DNA of 64,000 nucleotides from the NCBI GenBank assembly GCA_963718685.1, contig OY970356.1, forward strand, positions 682,001 through 746,000, written 5' to 3'. This document shows, one piece after another, positions 34,514-42,224 of this stretch. This DNA comes from CAVQWH01 sp963718685. GTDB lineage: Bacteria > Patescibacteriota > Saccharimonadia > Saccharimonadales > Saccharimonadaceae. The translations under genes and the position numbers were made by a program. The notes under the pieces are model-generated. The model had not been told where the DNA came from. It did not search any database and was given only the letters and a program-made list of their open reading frames with translations. The first letter of the stretch is position 1. Every line of letters starts with the position of its first letter.

Positions 34514-34616
34514 CGTAAAACACCTCTTTCGTCGAAATGTACAAGAAAACCTACGAAGCCTTCCAGTGTTGTTATTATAACTTATTACGCTTTAGTTGTC
34601 AAAATAAACTAGCGGG

Positions 34617-35642
34617 TTACTTAATTTCTGCCAAAACCGCAGCTGCCATTTCTTTGGTAGTTACACTACCGCCTAAATCACGAGTTCGTAAACCGCCCTC
34701 AATAACTTTTTCGACAGCAGTTTCCACGACTTTGGCTTCTTTTGGCATATCAAGTCCATATCTTAACATCAGAGCCGCAGAAAGAATCATGCCCAGCGGG
34801 TTGGCAACACCTTTTCCAGCTATATCAGGTGCTGAGCCGTGAATTGGCTCAAACAGGCCAGGTTTTCCTTCTTCGCCTAAAGACGCACTTGGCAACATGC
34901 CGATCGAGCCAGTCAGCATAGCTGCTTCGTCGCTTAGAATATCTCCGAACATATTTTCAGTCAGTATTACGTCAAACTCGCGCGCCCGGTTTATCAGTGC
35001 CATTGCCGCATTATCTACCAGCAAATGATCGAGCTTTATATTGTGCTCTTGCCCCATTTTTGACACTGTTTTGCGCCACAACTTGGAGGTTGCAAGAACA
35101 TTCGCCTTATCTACGCTAGTTACTTTACGGCGGGCTAAGCGAAACGCAACTTTAGCAATACGCTCTATTTCCTCTTTGGTGTACGAACAAACATCACTGG
35201 CCTCACTATCGTTCAAATTCTTTTCACCAAAATATATTCCGCCTGTCAGTTCGCGGACAAGTAACAAATCAACACCTTCAATATTCTTTTGTTTGAGAGG
35301 ACTGGATTCGTACAGGGCGGGGTAAGACTTCACGGGCCTTAGGTTGGCATAGAGCTCCAGCTCTTTGCGCAACTGTAATAAACCCTTTTCAGGCGTAGCA
35401 ACCTTGGAGGAAAAGCTTTCCCACTTTGAGCCTCCAACCGCACCCAGCAGCACGGCACCCGCCCGCTTACAAGCTGTCAAAGTTTCATCAGTCAGAGGAG
35501 TTTGATATTTATCTATAGCGACTCCTCCGAATAGATGGGTTTCAAGCTTTAAATCAGCAACTCGGCGTAAAATCTCCAAAGTAGGCTCCATAATTTCAGG
35601 GCCAACACCATCACCAGGCAACACTACAATCTTCTTAGTCAT
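34617..35642 (-). CDS. leuB: 3-isopropylmalate dehydrogenase
   Basis: A 341-residue beta-decarboxylating dehydrogenase of the isocitrate/isopropylmalate family. It starts VLPGDGVGPEIM, has RELTGGIYFGE (substrate phosphate-free type, as in LeuB) and DKANVLATSKLWR, the metal-binding DNAAM and DILSDEAA, and the NAD-binding GSAPDIAGKG. The LeuB group fits better than isocitrate dehydrogenase. leuA, leuC and leuD are not nearby, so its role in leucine synthesis is uncertain in an organism expected to be auxotrophic. Confidence 0.93.
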   Translation of the reverse strand: MTKKIVVLPGDGVGPEIMEPTLEILRRVADLKLETHLFGGVAIDKYQTPLTDETLTACKRAGAVLLGAVGGSKWESFSSKVATPEKGLLQLRKELELYANLRPVKSYPALYESSPLKQKNIEGVDLLLVRELTGGIYFGEKNLNDSEASDVCSYTKEEIERIAKVAFRLARRKVTSVDKANVLATSKLWRKTVSKMGQEHNIKLDHLLVDNAAMALINRAREFDVILTENMFGDILSDEAAMLTGSIGMLPSASLGEEGKPGLFEPIHGSAPDIAGKGVANPLGMILSAALMLRYGLDMPKEAKVVETAVEKVIEGGLRTRDLGGSVTTKEMAAAVLAEIK

Positions 35643-35695
35643 TACTAATAACTTTGTAGCAGTTTAGGCCGGAATGCAAGCACTCAATGTCTTAA

Positions 35696-35822
35696 GGAGA
35701 GGGTGGGATTCGCTTTGCTCGATCAATCTCACAAAGTGCCGAGGAGCAAAGACTTTTGCTCCTGTTCGAATCCTCACTTTCATCAATGAAAATAGCCAGA
35801 CCAAAAGGTCTGACCATTTTCA
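35696..35822. repeat. tRNA-3'-end-bearing unit downstream of tRNA-Ser(UGA)
   Basis: One unit, read from the tRNA outward: hairpin terminator 35787-35822 (CAGACC/GGTCTG core with T tracts); inverted T-arm box GTTCGAATCC at 35764-35773; hairpin 35742-35763 (GGAGCAAA/TTTGCTCC); stem-loop 35713-35736 (CTTTG/CAAAG with internal TC/TC, that is GA/GA on the minus strand); and a copy of the tRNA-Ser acceptor and T-arm half at 35696-35712, here without CCA. It is homologous to the first unit after tRNA-Ser(CGA). Confidence 0.7.
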
Positions 35823-35912
<90 letters not shown>

Positions 35913-35940
35913 ATAGCTACTTATTCTACCAGTGGTCGCC

Positions 35941-36612
35941 TTAGGAGTCGAGAGTTTGGCGGGCAACAGCTGCGACCCACACTTCTTTAGCGCCAGCGTT
36001 TTTTAAGCATTTAGCGGCCGCTTCCAGCGTGGCTCCTGTCGTTACAACATCATCAACTATCAAGTATGGCTTATCCTCCAGCTTATAAGCACATCTAAAA
36101 GCTTCTGAGGCTTGTTTGCGCCGCTGGGCTGACGAAGTTGCTTCTCGCTGTACCGTGGCGGTTTTACGGCTTAAAACAGGCTTGAGCTTTAAGCGACGCT
36201 GCTTGGCTAATCGCTTAGCCATAAGCTTGGCGTGATCATAGCCGCGTTGACGAATGTGGCGGCTAATCGTTGGAATCGGAACAATCACAATTTCAGCTGG
36301 CAAAATAGGTAAGCGCGCGTCAAGTAATTTTGCTAAAGGCCGGTGTGCCGCTTTGGCGTAAGAAAATTTGTAAGAATCTATGAGTTTTTCTAAAGCCGTT
36401 TCGCGTCTACCAACTACCCACCCGCGCTTATAAGCAACTTTCGGCTTACAGCTTATACACAAACCGCTATCAGAAAGCTTGTTACACCTAAGGCAAATAT
36501 CAGGAAACTCGTCTGCAATACTACTCAGACAAACAGAGCAGAGTATGTTGCCGTTTTGTCCACAATTACAACAGCCATGTGGAGCGATGACCTCAAGAAG
36601 TTTCTCAATCAT
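35941..36612 (-). CDS. comF: ComF family phosphoribosyltransferase-like protein
   Basis: A 223-residue protein with an N-terminal zinc ribbon of four Cys pairs (CCNCG, CSVC, CLRC, CISC) and a C-terminal type I phosphoribosyltransferase domain with the PRPP loop YLIVDDVVTTGATL. ComF proteins take part in natural transformation, where the Firmicutes members act with ComFA on single-stranded DNA. No other com gene is adjacent. It is divergent from hsp20. Confidence 0.92.
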   Translation of the reverse strand: MIEKLLEVIAPHGCCNCGQNGNILCSVCLSSIADEFPDICLRCNKLSDSGLCISCKPKVAYKRGWVVGRRETALEKLIDSYKFSYAKAAHRPLAKLLDARLPILPAEIVIVPIPTISRHIRQRGYDHAKLMAKRLAKQRRLKLKPVLSRKTATVQREATSSAQRRKQASEAFRCAYKLEDKPYLIVDDVVTTGATLEAAAKCLKNAGAKEVWVAAVARQTLDS

Positions 36613-36729
36613 TGTGTTTTTTACTCACTTTATTTGTGGTTTTATTGCATTTTATACTATCGTTCCATTATACTTGGCAATAGAACACTTGTTGTTTGCC
36701 AAGAACCAAGTAAAAAGTGGAGGAGACTT

Positions 36730-37197
36730 ATGGCGCGAGGTAACAAGCAAAATAATGAAGATTTGTTGATTGAAGAAGAGCTGACTACAGCATTCTTAAA
36801 CGACGACGATGCGACGTCGCAACCAGCAAAACCAGAGCCTCAAAACGAGGACGACCTGCAAGAAGAGGATTTCCCAGGACAATTAGCAGTTGACGTTTAC
36901 GAAACGGAAGACAAGCTAATTATTAAAGCTCGTACTGCCGGTGTGAATAAACAAGATCTGGATGTGAGCATTTCTGATGGCATCTTAACTATTAGCGGCA
37001 CTCTATCTAGCGGCGATGATACTGCAGCTACGCAGTGGCACATTCAAGAATGCTACTGGGGCGAATTCAGCCGTACCTTAGCTCTGCCGGTAGCGGTTAA
37101 AGAAGAAGAGGTTGAGGCGGTTCTCAAAGACGGCGTTCTTACTATTACTTTTAACAAAGTTAAGCAAGAACAAGCTCGCAAGATTGAAATTCGATAA
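36730..37197 (+). CDS. Hsp20/alpha-crystallin family small heat-shock protein
   Basis: A 155-residue small chaperone. An acidic N-terminus (about 55 residues) is followed by the alpha-crystallin domain (from about residue 60: LAVDVYETEDKLIIKA), with GVNKQDLDVSI, FSRTLALP and DGVLTITF. It binds unfolded proteins. GGAGGAGA just before the ATG at 36730 is the ribosome site. The longer frame from 36556 overlaps comF on the other strand. A terminator follows. Confidence 0.93.
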   Translation: MARGNKQNNEDLLIEEELTTAFLNDDDATSQPAKPEPQNEDDLQEEDFPGQLAVDVYETEDKLIIKARTAGVNKQDLDVSISDGILTISGTLSSGDDTAATQWHIQECYWGEFSRTLALPVAVKEEEVEAVLKDGVLTITFNKVKQEQARKIEIR

Positions 37198-37214
37198 AAC
37201 AAAAACGTTCACAT

Positions 37215-37252
37215 TAAAAATAACCTGCCATAAAAAGCAGGTTATTTTTATT
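37215..37252. terminator. Bidirectional Rho-independent terminator
   Basis: AAAAATAACCTGC pairs with GCAGGTTATTTTT around an 8-nt loop, with T tracts on both strands. It separates hsp20 from the last gene of the pilin-like array. Confidence 0.9.
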
Positions 37253-37260
37253 TAACTTAT

Positions 37261-37743
37261 CTAGTAGTCTACTTTAACTGCCGAACCGCTAAGAGCTGTG
37301 CTGTTGCCACTTTCGGTAATGTTCTGTGTTACAAATCCAACTACGGCATAAGCCATGACCGCCACCACAATGCCGATAATGGCATAGAGGATGGTGTCTT
37401 TGGCGCCCTTGACCGCTTCTTGGCTGCCACCCGAAGTAGCATAGCGAATACCACCGATAACCAGCATTACAACTGCTATCAAACCGATGATGAATAGCAT
37501 GATGTTGATAACCAACTTAATGGTATCTACAAAGCTGGTATTTTGGCTACCGGTTTTTACGCTACAAGCACCGGTCCCAGGACCATTAGTGCCTACTTTG
37601 TCCGGGTTAGAGCTGTCAACATTCACGCTGTCTTGGCAGCTCGCAGCAGAAGCGCTAGTTACCAATACAGCACTGCCCATACCGAAACTCAGCAAAGGTA
37701 CAGCAAGTAGTGCTAGTAAAGTCTTTTTTATAGTTTGTATCAT
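37261..37743 (-). CDS. TrbC/VirB2-like pilin subunit, copy 1
   Basis: A 160-residue protein: signal peptide (to about residue 33, ASA-A), a Gly/Ser/Asn-rich extracytoplasmic stretch with two Cys, then two transmembrane helices joined by the short cytosolic YATSGGSQEAVKGAKDTI, and a polar C-terminal tail longer than in its paralogues. This two-helix layout is that of VirB2/TrbC pilins of type IV secretion. It is the last of eight tandem copies. AAGGAGA precedes the ATG, and an 80-nt gap separates it from copy 2. Confidence 0.85.
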   Translation of the reverse strand: MIQTIKKTLLALLAVPLLSFGMGSAVLVTSASAASCQDSVNVDSSNPDKVGTNGPGTGACSVKTGSQNTSFVDTIKLVINIMLFIIGLIAVVMLVIGGIRYATSGGSQEAVKGAKDTILYAIIGIVVAVMAYAVVGFVTQNITESGNSTALSGSAVKVDY

Positions 37744-37823
37744 TTGTCTATTCTCCTTTATGGATTAGTCTAATATTAGTTATAGCAAACATAAGCATAT
37801 ATGCAAAGCTTTTTTGCAGGTTG

Positions 37824-38225
37824 TTAAATGTTCTGGGTAATAAACCCGACGATCGCATAGGCCATGACAGCCACTATGATTCCTATAACGGCATATAAAA
37901 TTGCGTCTTTTGCCTTTTTAGTCTGCTCTGCATTACCTCCTGAGGTGGCATACATGATTCCTCCGATAACGATAACTACGACGGCAATGATGCCGATGAT
38001 GAACAGCAAAACATTAACTACTTTGGCGATAGTTTGTGTTACGCCGGATTTAACGTTTTCACACTGGTGAGTTCCTGAATTAAAAGTCCCGCCAGTTTGA
38101 TCGCAGGTGTCTTTTTGAACATCCTGCAAACTTACCGTAGCGCCTGCTTGAGTTGCCGGTAATGCCACAATAGCTAGGTTAAAAGCTGCCAGCAAGGCAA
38201 CAAGGCTTAATCTTAGTTTCTTCAT
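37824..38225 (-). CDS. TrbC/VirB2-like pilin subunit, copy 2
   Basis: 133 residues: signal peptide (cleavage near TQAGA), a mature N-terminus with two Cys (DTCDQ, HQCEN), and the two-helix core around YATSGGNAEQTKKAKDAI. It ends GFITQNI. Its ribosome site AGGAGG lies in the short gap after copy 3, and that gap is included in a near-identical tract shared with the copy 5/4 junction. Confidence 0.85.
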   Translation of the reverse strand: MKKLRLSLVALLAAFNLAIVALPATQAGATVSLQDVQKDTCDQTGGTFNSGTHQCENVKSGVTQTIAKVVNVLLFIIGIIAVVVIVIGGIMYATSGGNAEQTKKAKDAILYAVIGIIVAVMAYAIVGFITQNI

Positions 38226-38240
38226 ATGCTCATACGCCTC

Positions 38241-38639
38241 CTATATATTCCCAATTACAAACCCGACAATTGCATAGGCCATGACTGCTACGATGATGCC
38301 GACTACTGCGTAAATAATGCTATTTTTAGCTTTGCTAGCCTGTTCGGCATTGCCTCCTGAAGTAGCGTATTGTATGCCAGCGATTACTATGACTATGACT
38401 CCAATGATGCCGATGATGAAGAGTAGGGTGCTGATGATGTTTTGGAAGGTCTTTCTAAATGTGCCATTTTTACCGGTGCTAGTGTCAGCGCTGCTAGCTC
38501 CAGAGGCAGTAAGCCCGTTCTTCACTTCATCTTGTGGTGCCGCATATGTAGCAGTCGGGGCTAAAACGGTAAAACCAATTCCCAAAACCAGCAGTAAAGG
38601 CAAAGCCAAAAGTGTTAATTTACTAAAAAATCGCTTCAT
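38241..38639 (-). CDS. TrbC/VirB2-like pilin subunit, copy 3
   Basis: 132 residues: signal peptide (to about residue 33, TYA-A), a Ser/Thr/Lys mature N-terminus without Cys, then the two-helix core around YATSGGNAEQASKAKNSI, ending VIGNI. Its C-terminal half is identical in protein sequence to that of copy 5, and the DNA differs at only three bases in 216. That points to recent gene conversion or duplication. It starts 1 nt after copy 4. Confidence 0.85.
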   Translation of the reverse strand: MKRFFSKLTLLALPLLLVLGIGFTVLAPTATYAAPQDEVKNGLTASGASSADTSTGKNGTFRKTFQNIISTLLFIIGIIGVIVIVIAGIQYATSGGNAEQASKAKNSIIYAVVGIIVAVMAYAIVGFVIGNI

Positions 38640-39041
38640 CTAAACAGCCCCTACGTGGTTTAGTACGAAATTAACAATCGCATAGGCCATAACGGCGACC
38701 ACTAGGCCAACTATGGCGTAAATAATGGTTTCGCGCGCAGTAGTAGCTTGCTGAGGATTGCCTCCTGAAGTAGCAAACCTAATGCCGCCCACTATAATGA
38801 CTATGACTGAGATGATTGCGATAATAAATATTAAAGTGTTGATAACATTTTTTAATACCCCGCCAATCAACTGGTCTTTATTAGCAGAAGTACAAATATC
38901 TGAATTAGGATCGGCGCTGCCATTATTACAAGCTTTGTAAATAGTTAGCGCCTGCGCTGAAGGACTAGCTATAGCTGGAAGACCGACACCTCCTAAAACT
39001 AGAGTGGCTACGATTCCTAAACTTACCATTAACTTCTTCAT
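38640..39041 (-). CDS. TrbC/VirB2-like pilin subunit, copy 4
   Basis: 133 residues: signal peptide (to about residue 32, AQA-L), mature N-terminus with two Cys (KACNN, DICTS), the two-helix core around FATSGGNPQQATTARETI, ending LNHVGAV. It is closely packed between copies 5 and 3 with a ribosome site AGGAGG upstream. Confidence 0.85.
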   Translation of the reverse strand: MKKLMVSLGIVATLVLGGVGLPAIASPSAQALTIYKACNNGSADPNSDICTSANKDQLIGGVLKNVINTLIFIIAIISVIVIIVGGIRFATSGGNPQQATTARETIIYAIVGLVVAVMAYAIVNFVLNHVGAV

Positions 39042-39048
39042 ACGCCTC

Positions 39049-39474
39049 CTATATATTCCCGATTACAAACCCGACGATTGCATAGGCCATGACTGCTACG
39101 ATAATGCCGACTACTGCGTAAATAATGCTATTTTTAGCTTTGCTAGCCTGTTCGGCATTGCCTCCTGAAGTAGCGTATTGTATGCCAGCGATTACTATGA
39201 CTATGACTCCAATGATGCCGATGATGAAGAGTAGGGTGCTGATGATGTTTTGGATGAACGTTCTCAAGGGAGGGCCACCGCTTCCACCAGCTTGATCAAC
39301 CCCGCCTCTCGCTGTACAAACCGGCAGACCTTGTTGACCGCCTGCAGAAGGGGGCTTGCTACAGTCGAGCGCAGCTGCCGCTACGCTATGAACAGGAATA
39401 AGCGTCAGCAAACCGACACTCAAGCTAGCTACGGCTATTAAAGAGGCTAGCGCTAGTCGAATCTTCTTCATCAT
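39049..39474 (-). CDS. TrbC/VirB2-like pilin subunit, copy 5
   Basis: 141 residues (two adjacent ATGs possible). The signal peptide ends near VAA-AA, and the mature N-terminus has two Cys and many Gly/Pro. The two-helix core is identical to that of copy 3 from IISTLLFIIGIIG to the end. The different N-terminal halves and identical C-terminal halves mean only part of the gene was exchanged. Confidence 0.85.
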   Translation of the reverse strand: MMKKIRLALASLIAVASLSVGLLTLIPVHSVAAAALDCSKPPSAGGQQGLPVCTARGGVDQAGGSGGPPLRTFIQNIISTLLFIIGIIGVIVIVIAGIQYATSGGNAEQASKAKNSIIYAVVGIIVAVMAYAIVGFVIGNI

Positions 39475-39481
39475 AATTTCA

Positions 39482-40156
39482 CTATACTACAGCCAGCACT
39501 ACGTTAGTAATTACAAAGGCCATAATTATTACCACCAGACCGACTGCCGTAAAGATAATTGACTTACGAGCTGTCGCAACATTTTGCGGGTTATCGCCGT
39601 TAACTGCCATAAGTAAGCCGCTAATCACAATAATCAAAACTGCCACGCCGCCAGCTATGGTGTAAATGCCATTTAAAATCTTTTTTAAGTCGGTCGGTGA
39701 GTTTTCTAGCCCCAGATCACTAGTAGATAAGTTAAATGGGCCAGTGGGGCCACCGCCTCCGCCACCTTTACCGCCACCTTTACCGCCGCCGTCACCGCCT
39801 CCGCTACCAGCATCGCTAATTACTTTATTGCAGTTTTCGCCAGCCTTATAAGCTGCTGAGCCTGTTTTGTGATTATTTTTAAGCTCTTTACATAAGGTTA
39901 CTAAATCGGACTGCGGATTTGCCGAAGGGCCCACTTTCTTACATATCTTATAGCCTTTTGCAGGCTGTTTCTTACACTTAGTGCTAAGTATTTGGCGGGC
40001 TTTTTGATCGCTCAAAGCAGCCACGCTATCGGAACCAACTAAGCTTAGGGCGCCAATCGCCAAGCTTGCCAGCAACCCAAATAATACTATTGAAGAGAGC
40101 GTTATTTTTTTATATTTGATAAACTTCATAACTGCTAGTTTAGCTGATGTCATCAT
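39482..40156 (-). CDS. TrbC/VirB2-like pilin subunit, copy 6 (Gly-rich)
   Basis: 224 residues, one of the two longest of the set. After the signal anchor (about residues 15-45) comes a region with four Cys-Lys motifs (TKCKKQ, YKICKK, TLCKEL, ENCNKV), then a Gly/Lys-rich flexible linker, then the two-helix core around LMAVNGDNPQNVATARKSI, ending VVLAVV. Its start overlaps the previous stop (TAATG). The linker would let the N-terminal domain sit away from the membrane. Confidence 0.8.
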   Translation of the reverse strand: MMTSAKLAVMKFIKYKKITLSSIVLFGLLASLAIGALSLVGSDSVAALSDQKARQILSTKCKKQPAKGYKICKKVGPSANPQSDLVTLCKELKNNHKTGSAAYKAGENCNKVISDAGSGGGDGGGKGGGKGGGGGGPTGPFNLSTSDLGLENSPTDLKKILNGIYTIAGGVAVLIIVISGLLMAVNGDNPQNVATARKSIIFTAVGLVVIIMAFVITNVVLAVV

Positions 40157-40581
40157 TATAAATGACCGGCTACAAAATTAACAATCGCAACCGAGCCGGT
40201 AACTATTATCAAGCCAATTGCCGCATCGATAATGGTCTGTCTGGCCTGAGCAGCTCTCTGGTCATTACCCTGGCTTAACATAAAGGCAAACCCGCCATAA
40301 ATTATCATCCCCGTAGCAATATAGCCGGCAGCCTGCAGAAGTATATCCAGAAGATTAAGGGCTATAGTCCAAATTACTTTAGCTATTCCTATATTTTGCA
40401 GCTCTAATGTGCAGTCGTTATCAGATTTTTCCAGTCCCCGGTACCAAACAGGGAAAGTCAGGAACCCTTTAGCACAGTTAGGATTCCCGGTTATAGAATT
40501 TTTTGCTAAAGCAGGAGAGCTGGTTAAGAGCGGAGCCAGCAGAGTGATACAAAGGGCAAAAGCCAAGTAGAATTTTTTCAT
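40156..40581 (-). CDS. TrbC/VirB2-like pilin subunit, copy 7
   Basis: 141 residues: signal peptide (to about residue 26, ALA-K), two Cys in the mature N-terminus (NPNCAKG, DNDCTLE), a first helix IWTIALNLLDILLQAAGYIAT, and the core loop FMLSQGNDQRAAQARQTI before the second helix, ending VAGHL. It is more divergent than copies 1-5. Both ends overlap neighbours by one base, so translation is coupled. Confidence 0.8.
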   Translation of the reverse strand: MKKFYLAFALCITLLAPLLTSSPALAKNSITGNPNCAKGFLTFPVWYRGLEKSDNDCTLELQNIGIAKVIWTIALNLLDILLQAAGYIATGMIIYGGFAFMLSQGNDQRAAQARQTIIDAAIGLIIVTGSVAIVNFVAGHL

Positions 40582-41129
40582 TAGTTAAATAGCCCTCCCG
40601 GTATAGCAAAGTTTAAGATCGACACCGCAAAGGCATAAAGCGCTAAGCCAATCACCGAGTTAAAGATAAAGCTCAGGCCTTTTTTAGCGGTCTCGGAATT
40701 GCCACCCGCCGTACTGTAAATAATCCCGCCAGTAACCACGCCGCCAATTGCCACTAGCCCAACACCACCGGTAACAATTTTAATAACCGAGGCTAAAATC
40801 TTTACTATAGGATTATCTTTACCCCCCTTGTCGCTTGAGCTGCCGCCACAACCAAAGTTGAAATACGTCTGGGCATCCCCGCAGGTATTTCCCCCTGACG
40901 TCGATCCACTTCCTTTTTTACCTGTATCGCCGGCTTTTGGCTTACATGAGCCGTCCGATTTTCTGCCATTAGGGCAGTTTTTAGGTTGACACTTGCCCTT
41001 TATGACTTTCTCGTCTTTTTTACAATGAGGTTTTTTAGCTAGGGCAGAAGGGGCGACGGTTGCAGCACTCCCAACCGCTAAAGTTAGAACTGTAATAAAC
41101 CCTAGAATAATAAGTGAGATTTTTTTCAT
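40581..41129 (-). CDS. TrbC/VirB2-like pilin subunit, copy 8 (first of operon)
   Basis: 182 residues: signal peptide (to about residue 31, ALA-K), a Cys/Lys/Gly-rich segment with five Cys pairs' worth of residues (KPHCKKDE, GKCQPKNCPN, GSCKP, NTCGDA, FGCGG), then the two-helix core around YSTAGGNSETAKKGLSFI. It is the promoter-proximal gene of the array, and downstream genes are packed with almost no gaps. Confidence 0.8.
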   Translation of the reverse strand: MKKISLIILGFITVLTLAVGSAATVAPSALAKKPHCKKDEKVIKGKCQPKNCPNGRKSDGSCKPKAGDTGKKGSGSTSGGNTCGDAQTYFNFGCGGSSSDKGGKDNPIVKILASVIKIVTGGVGLVAIGGVVTGGIIYSTAGGNSETAKKGLSFIFNSVIGLALYAFAVSILNFAIPGGLFN

Positions 41130-41212
41130 AACCAGCTTTATGCTAATTATGCATCAGGCGGCCTGTTATCACAAGCCGCCATACAAATCTAGTAGATAAG
41201 TGTTACTCCGTC

Positions 41213-42100
41213 TTAGTAAGCAGGAAGAGTTTGCTGATGACCGTCAGCTTCGGTGTGGCCTTGGGGGATAGAATCAATTTGAGTTTCGTTATCTAAAACA
41301 GGCTGGCCACCACTTAGAGCAACTGTTACGCTGCTCCAGCCACCTTCGCTAGGTAAATCGGAATTACCTAAGGAAGGAAAATTTATAGTTATAGCCTTAG
41401 TATTATCTCCAAAGGTATTGTATTGGTCACTTCGCACCAAGCCGTTTTTACTCATACCTGTCATATACCATGGGCCCCCATAGATTTCATCCCCAAGATC
41501 AATAAATTCAATGCTTGCGTCACCGTTTGCTATCATTTTCTCTACCTCTTCCGGTGTGTGGGGCGCGCCAACAACGCCGTTGTTGTCCGCTGGATTTATA
41601 GACCCGGTCAAGGATTCTTCAACAAAACTAAGGGTACTCTTGCCTATATCAGACAGGCTCTTGCCGTCTTTAGTTAGCAGCAGTTCTGCATTGTCGGGAT
41701 TATTTTGCACTTCAGGACCTAATCCCATATACGCTCCTGATAGTTTTGCATAAACATCTAGTATTCGGTAGTCATGACCCATAGCATTAAATAACTCTTC
41801 AAGCGCAGCTTCTGGGGTAGGAGCATCAATGCCGCTGGAGATTAAGCGGTGCTGTTCATTAGAGTCTAGAACCTGCTTGAAGCGTTCTTGGCCACTCTCG
41901 GGTTTTTTTAAATCCACTTGCTCTAAAGCTTGCGGAGTTTTTATCTTATTCCCACCACCGCCGCCGCCAGTCGAATTACCAGCTACAAAGGCCGCAGCTA
42001 CGGTAACTATAGCGCCAGCGCCCATAAGTTTTTGCTTCTTAGAAAGCTTCTTTTTCTTCGTAGTTTCGTGTGAACCTTGTGGTGGATGGTTGTGACTCAT
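41213..42100 (-). CDS. Membrane-anchored hypothetical protein of the secretion island
   Basis: 295 residues: a His/Lys-rich cytosolic N-terminus, one short membrane anchor (MGAGAIVTVAAAFVAG), a Gly-rich linker (NSTGGGGGGNK), then an extracytoplasmic domain of about 240 residues. It has no Cys and no recognised motif. AAAGG precedes the ATG. It is divergent from the VirB6-like gene, with paired promoters between them, which suggests it belongs to the same machine. Confidence 0.7.
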   Translation of the reverse strand: MSHNHPPQGSHETTKKKKLSKKQKLMGAGAIVTVAAAFVAGNSTGGGGGGNKIKTPQALEQVDLKKPESGQERFKQVLDSNEQHRLISSGIDAPTPEAALEELFNAMGHDYRILDVYAKLSGAYMGLGPEVQNNPDNAELLLTKDGKSLSDIGKSTLSFVEESLTGSINPADNNGVVGAPHTPEEVEKMIANGDASIEFIDLGDEIYGGPWYMTGMSKNGLVRSDQYNTFGDNTKAITINFPSLGNSDLPSEGGWSSVTVALSGGQPVLDNETQIDSIPQGHTEADGHQQTLPAY

Positions 42101-42140
42101 AAATACCTTTGGTTAAATTTATTAATTTTTATTAACTTCA

Positions 42141-42183
42141 ACATTAACATAGACTTAACAAAAAGTCAAGCTATGGTTATGTT
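42141..42183. promoter_or_regulatory. Back-to-back divergent promoters of the secretion island
   Basis: On the plus strand TTAACA (42155-42160) and TATGTT (42178-42183) are spaced by 17 nt. On the minus strand TTGACT (42164-42169) and TAATGT (42141-42146) are spaced by 17 nt. The two -35 boxes are only three bases apart, so polymerases would compete and one regulator could control both directions. Confidence 0.45.
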
Positions 42184-42224
42184 TATCCGTGCAATTTAAA
42201 ACACAATCTATTACACTTATACTT

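Noticed and set aside
37261..41129. The eight small genes as unrelated secreted proteins
   Set aside because: All share the same two-helix core and cytosolic loop pattern, and two copies are nearly identical in DNA over 216 bases, so they are paralogues.
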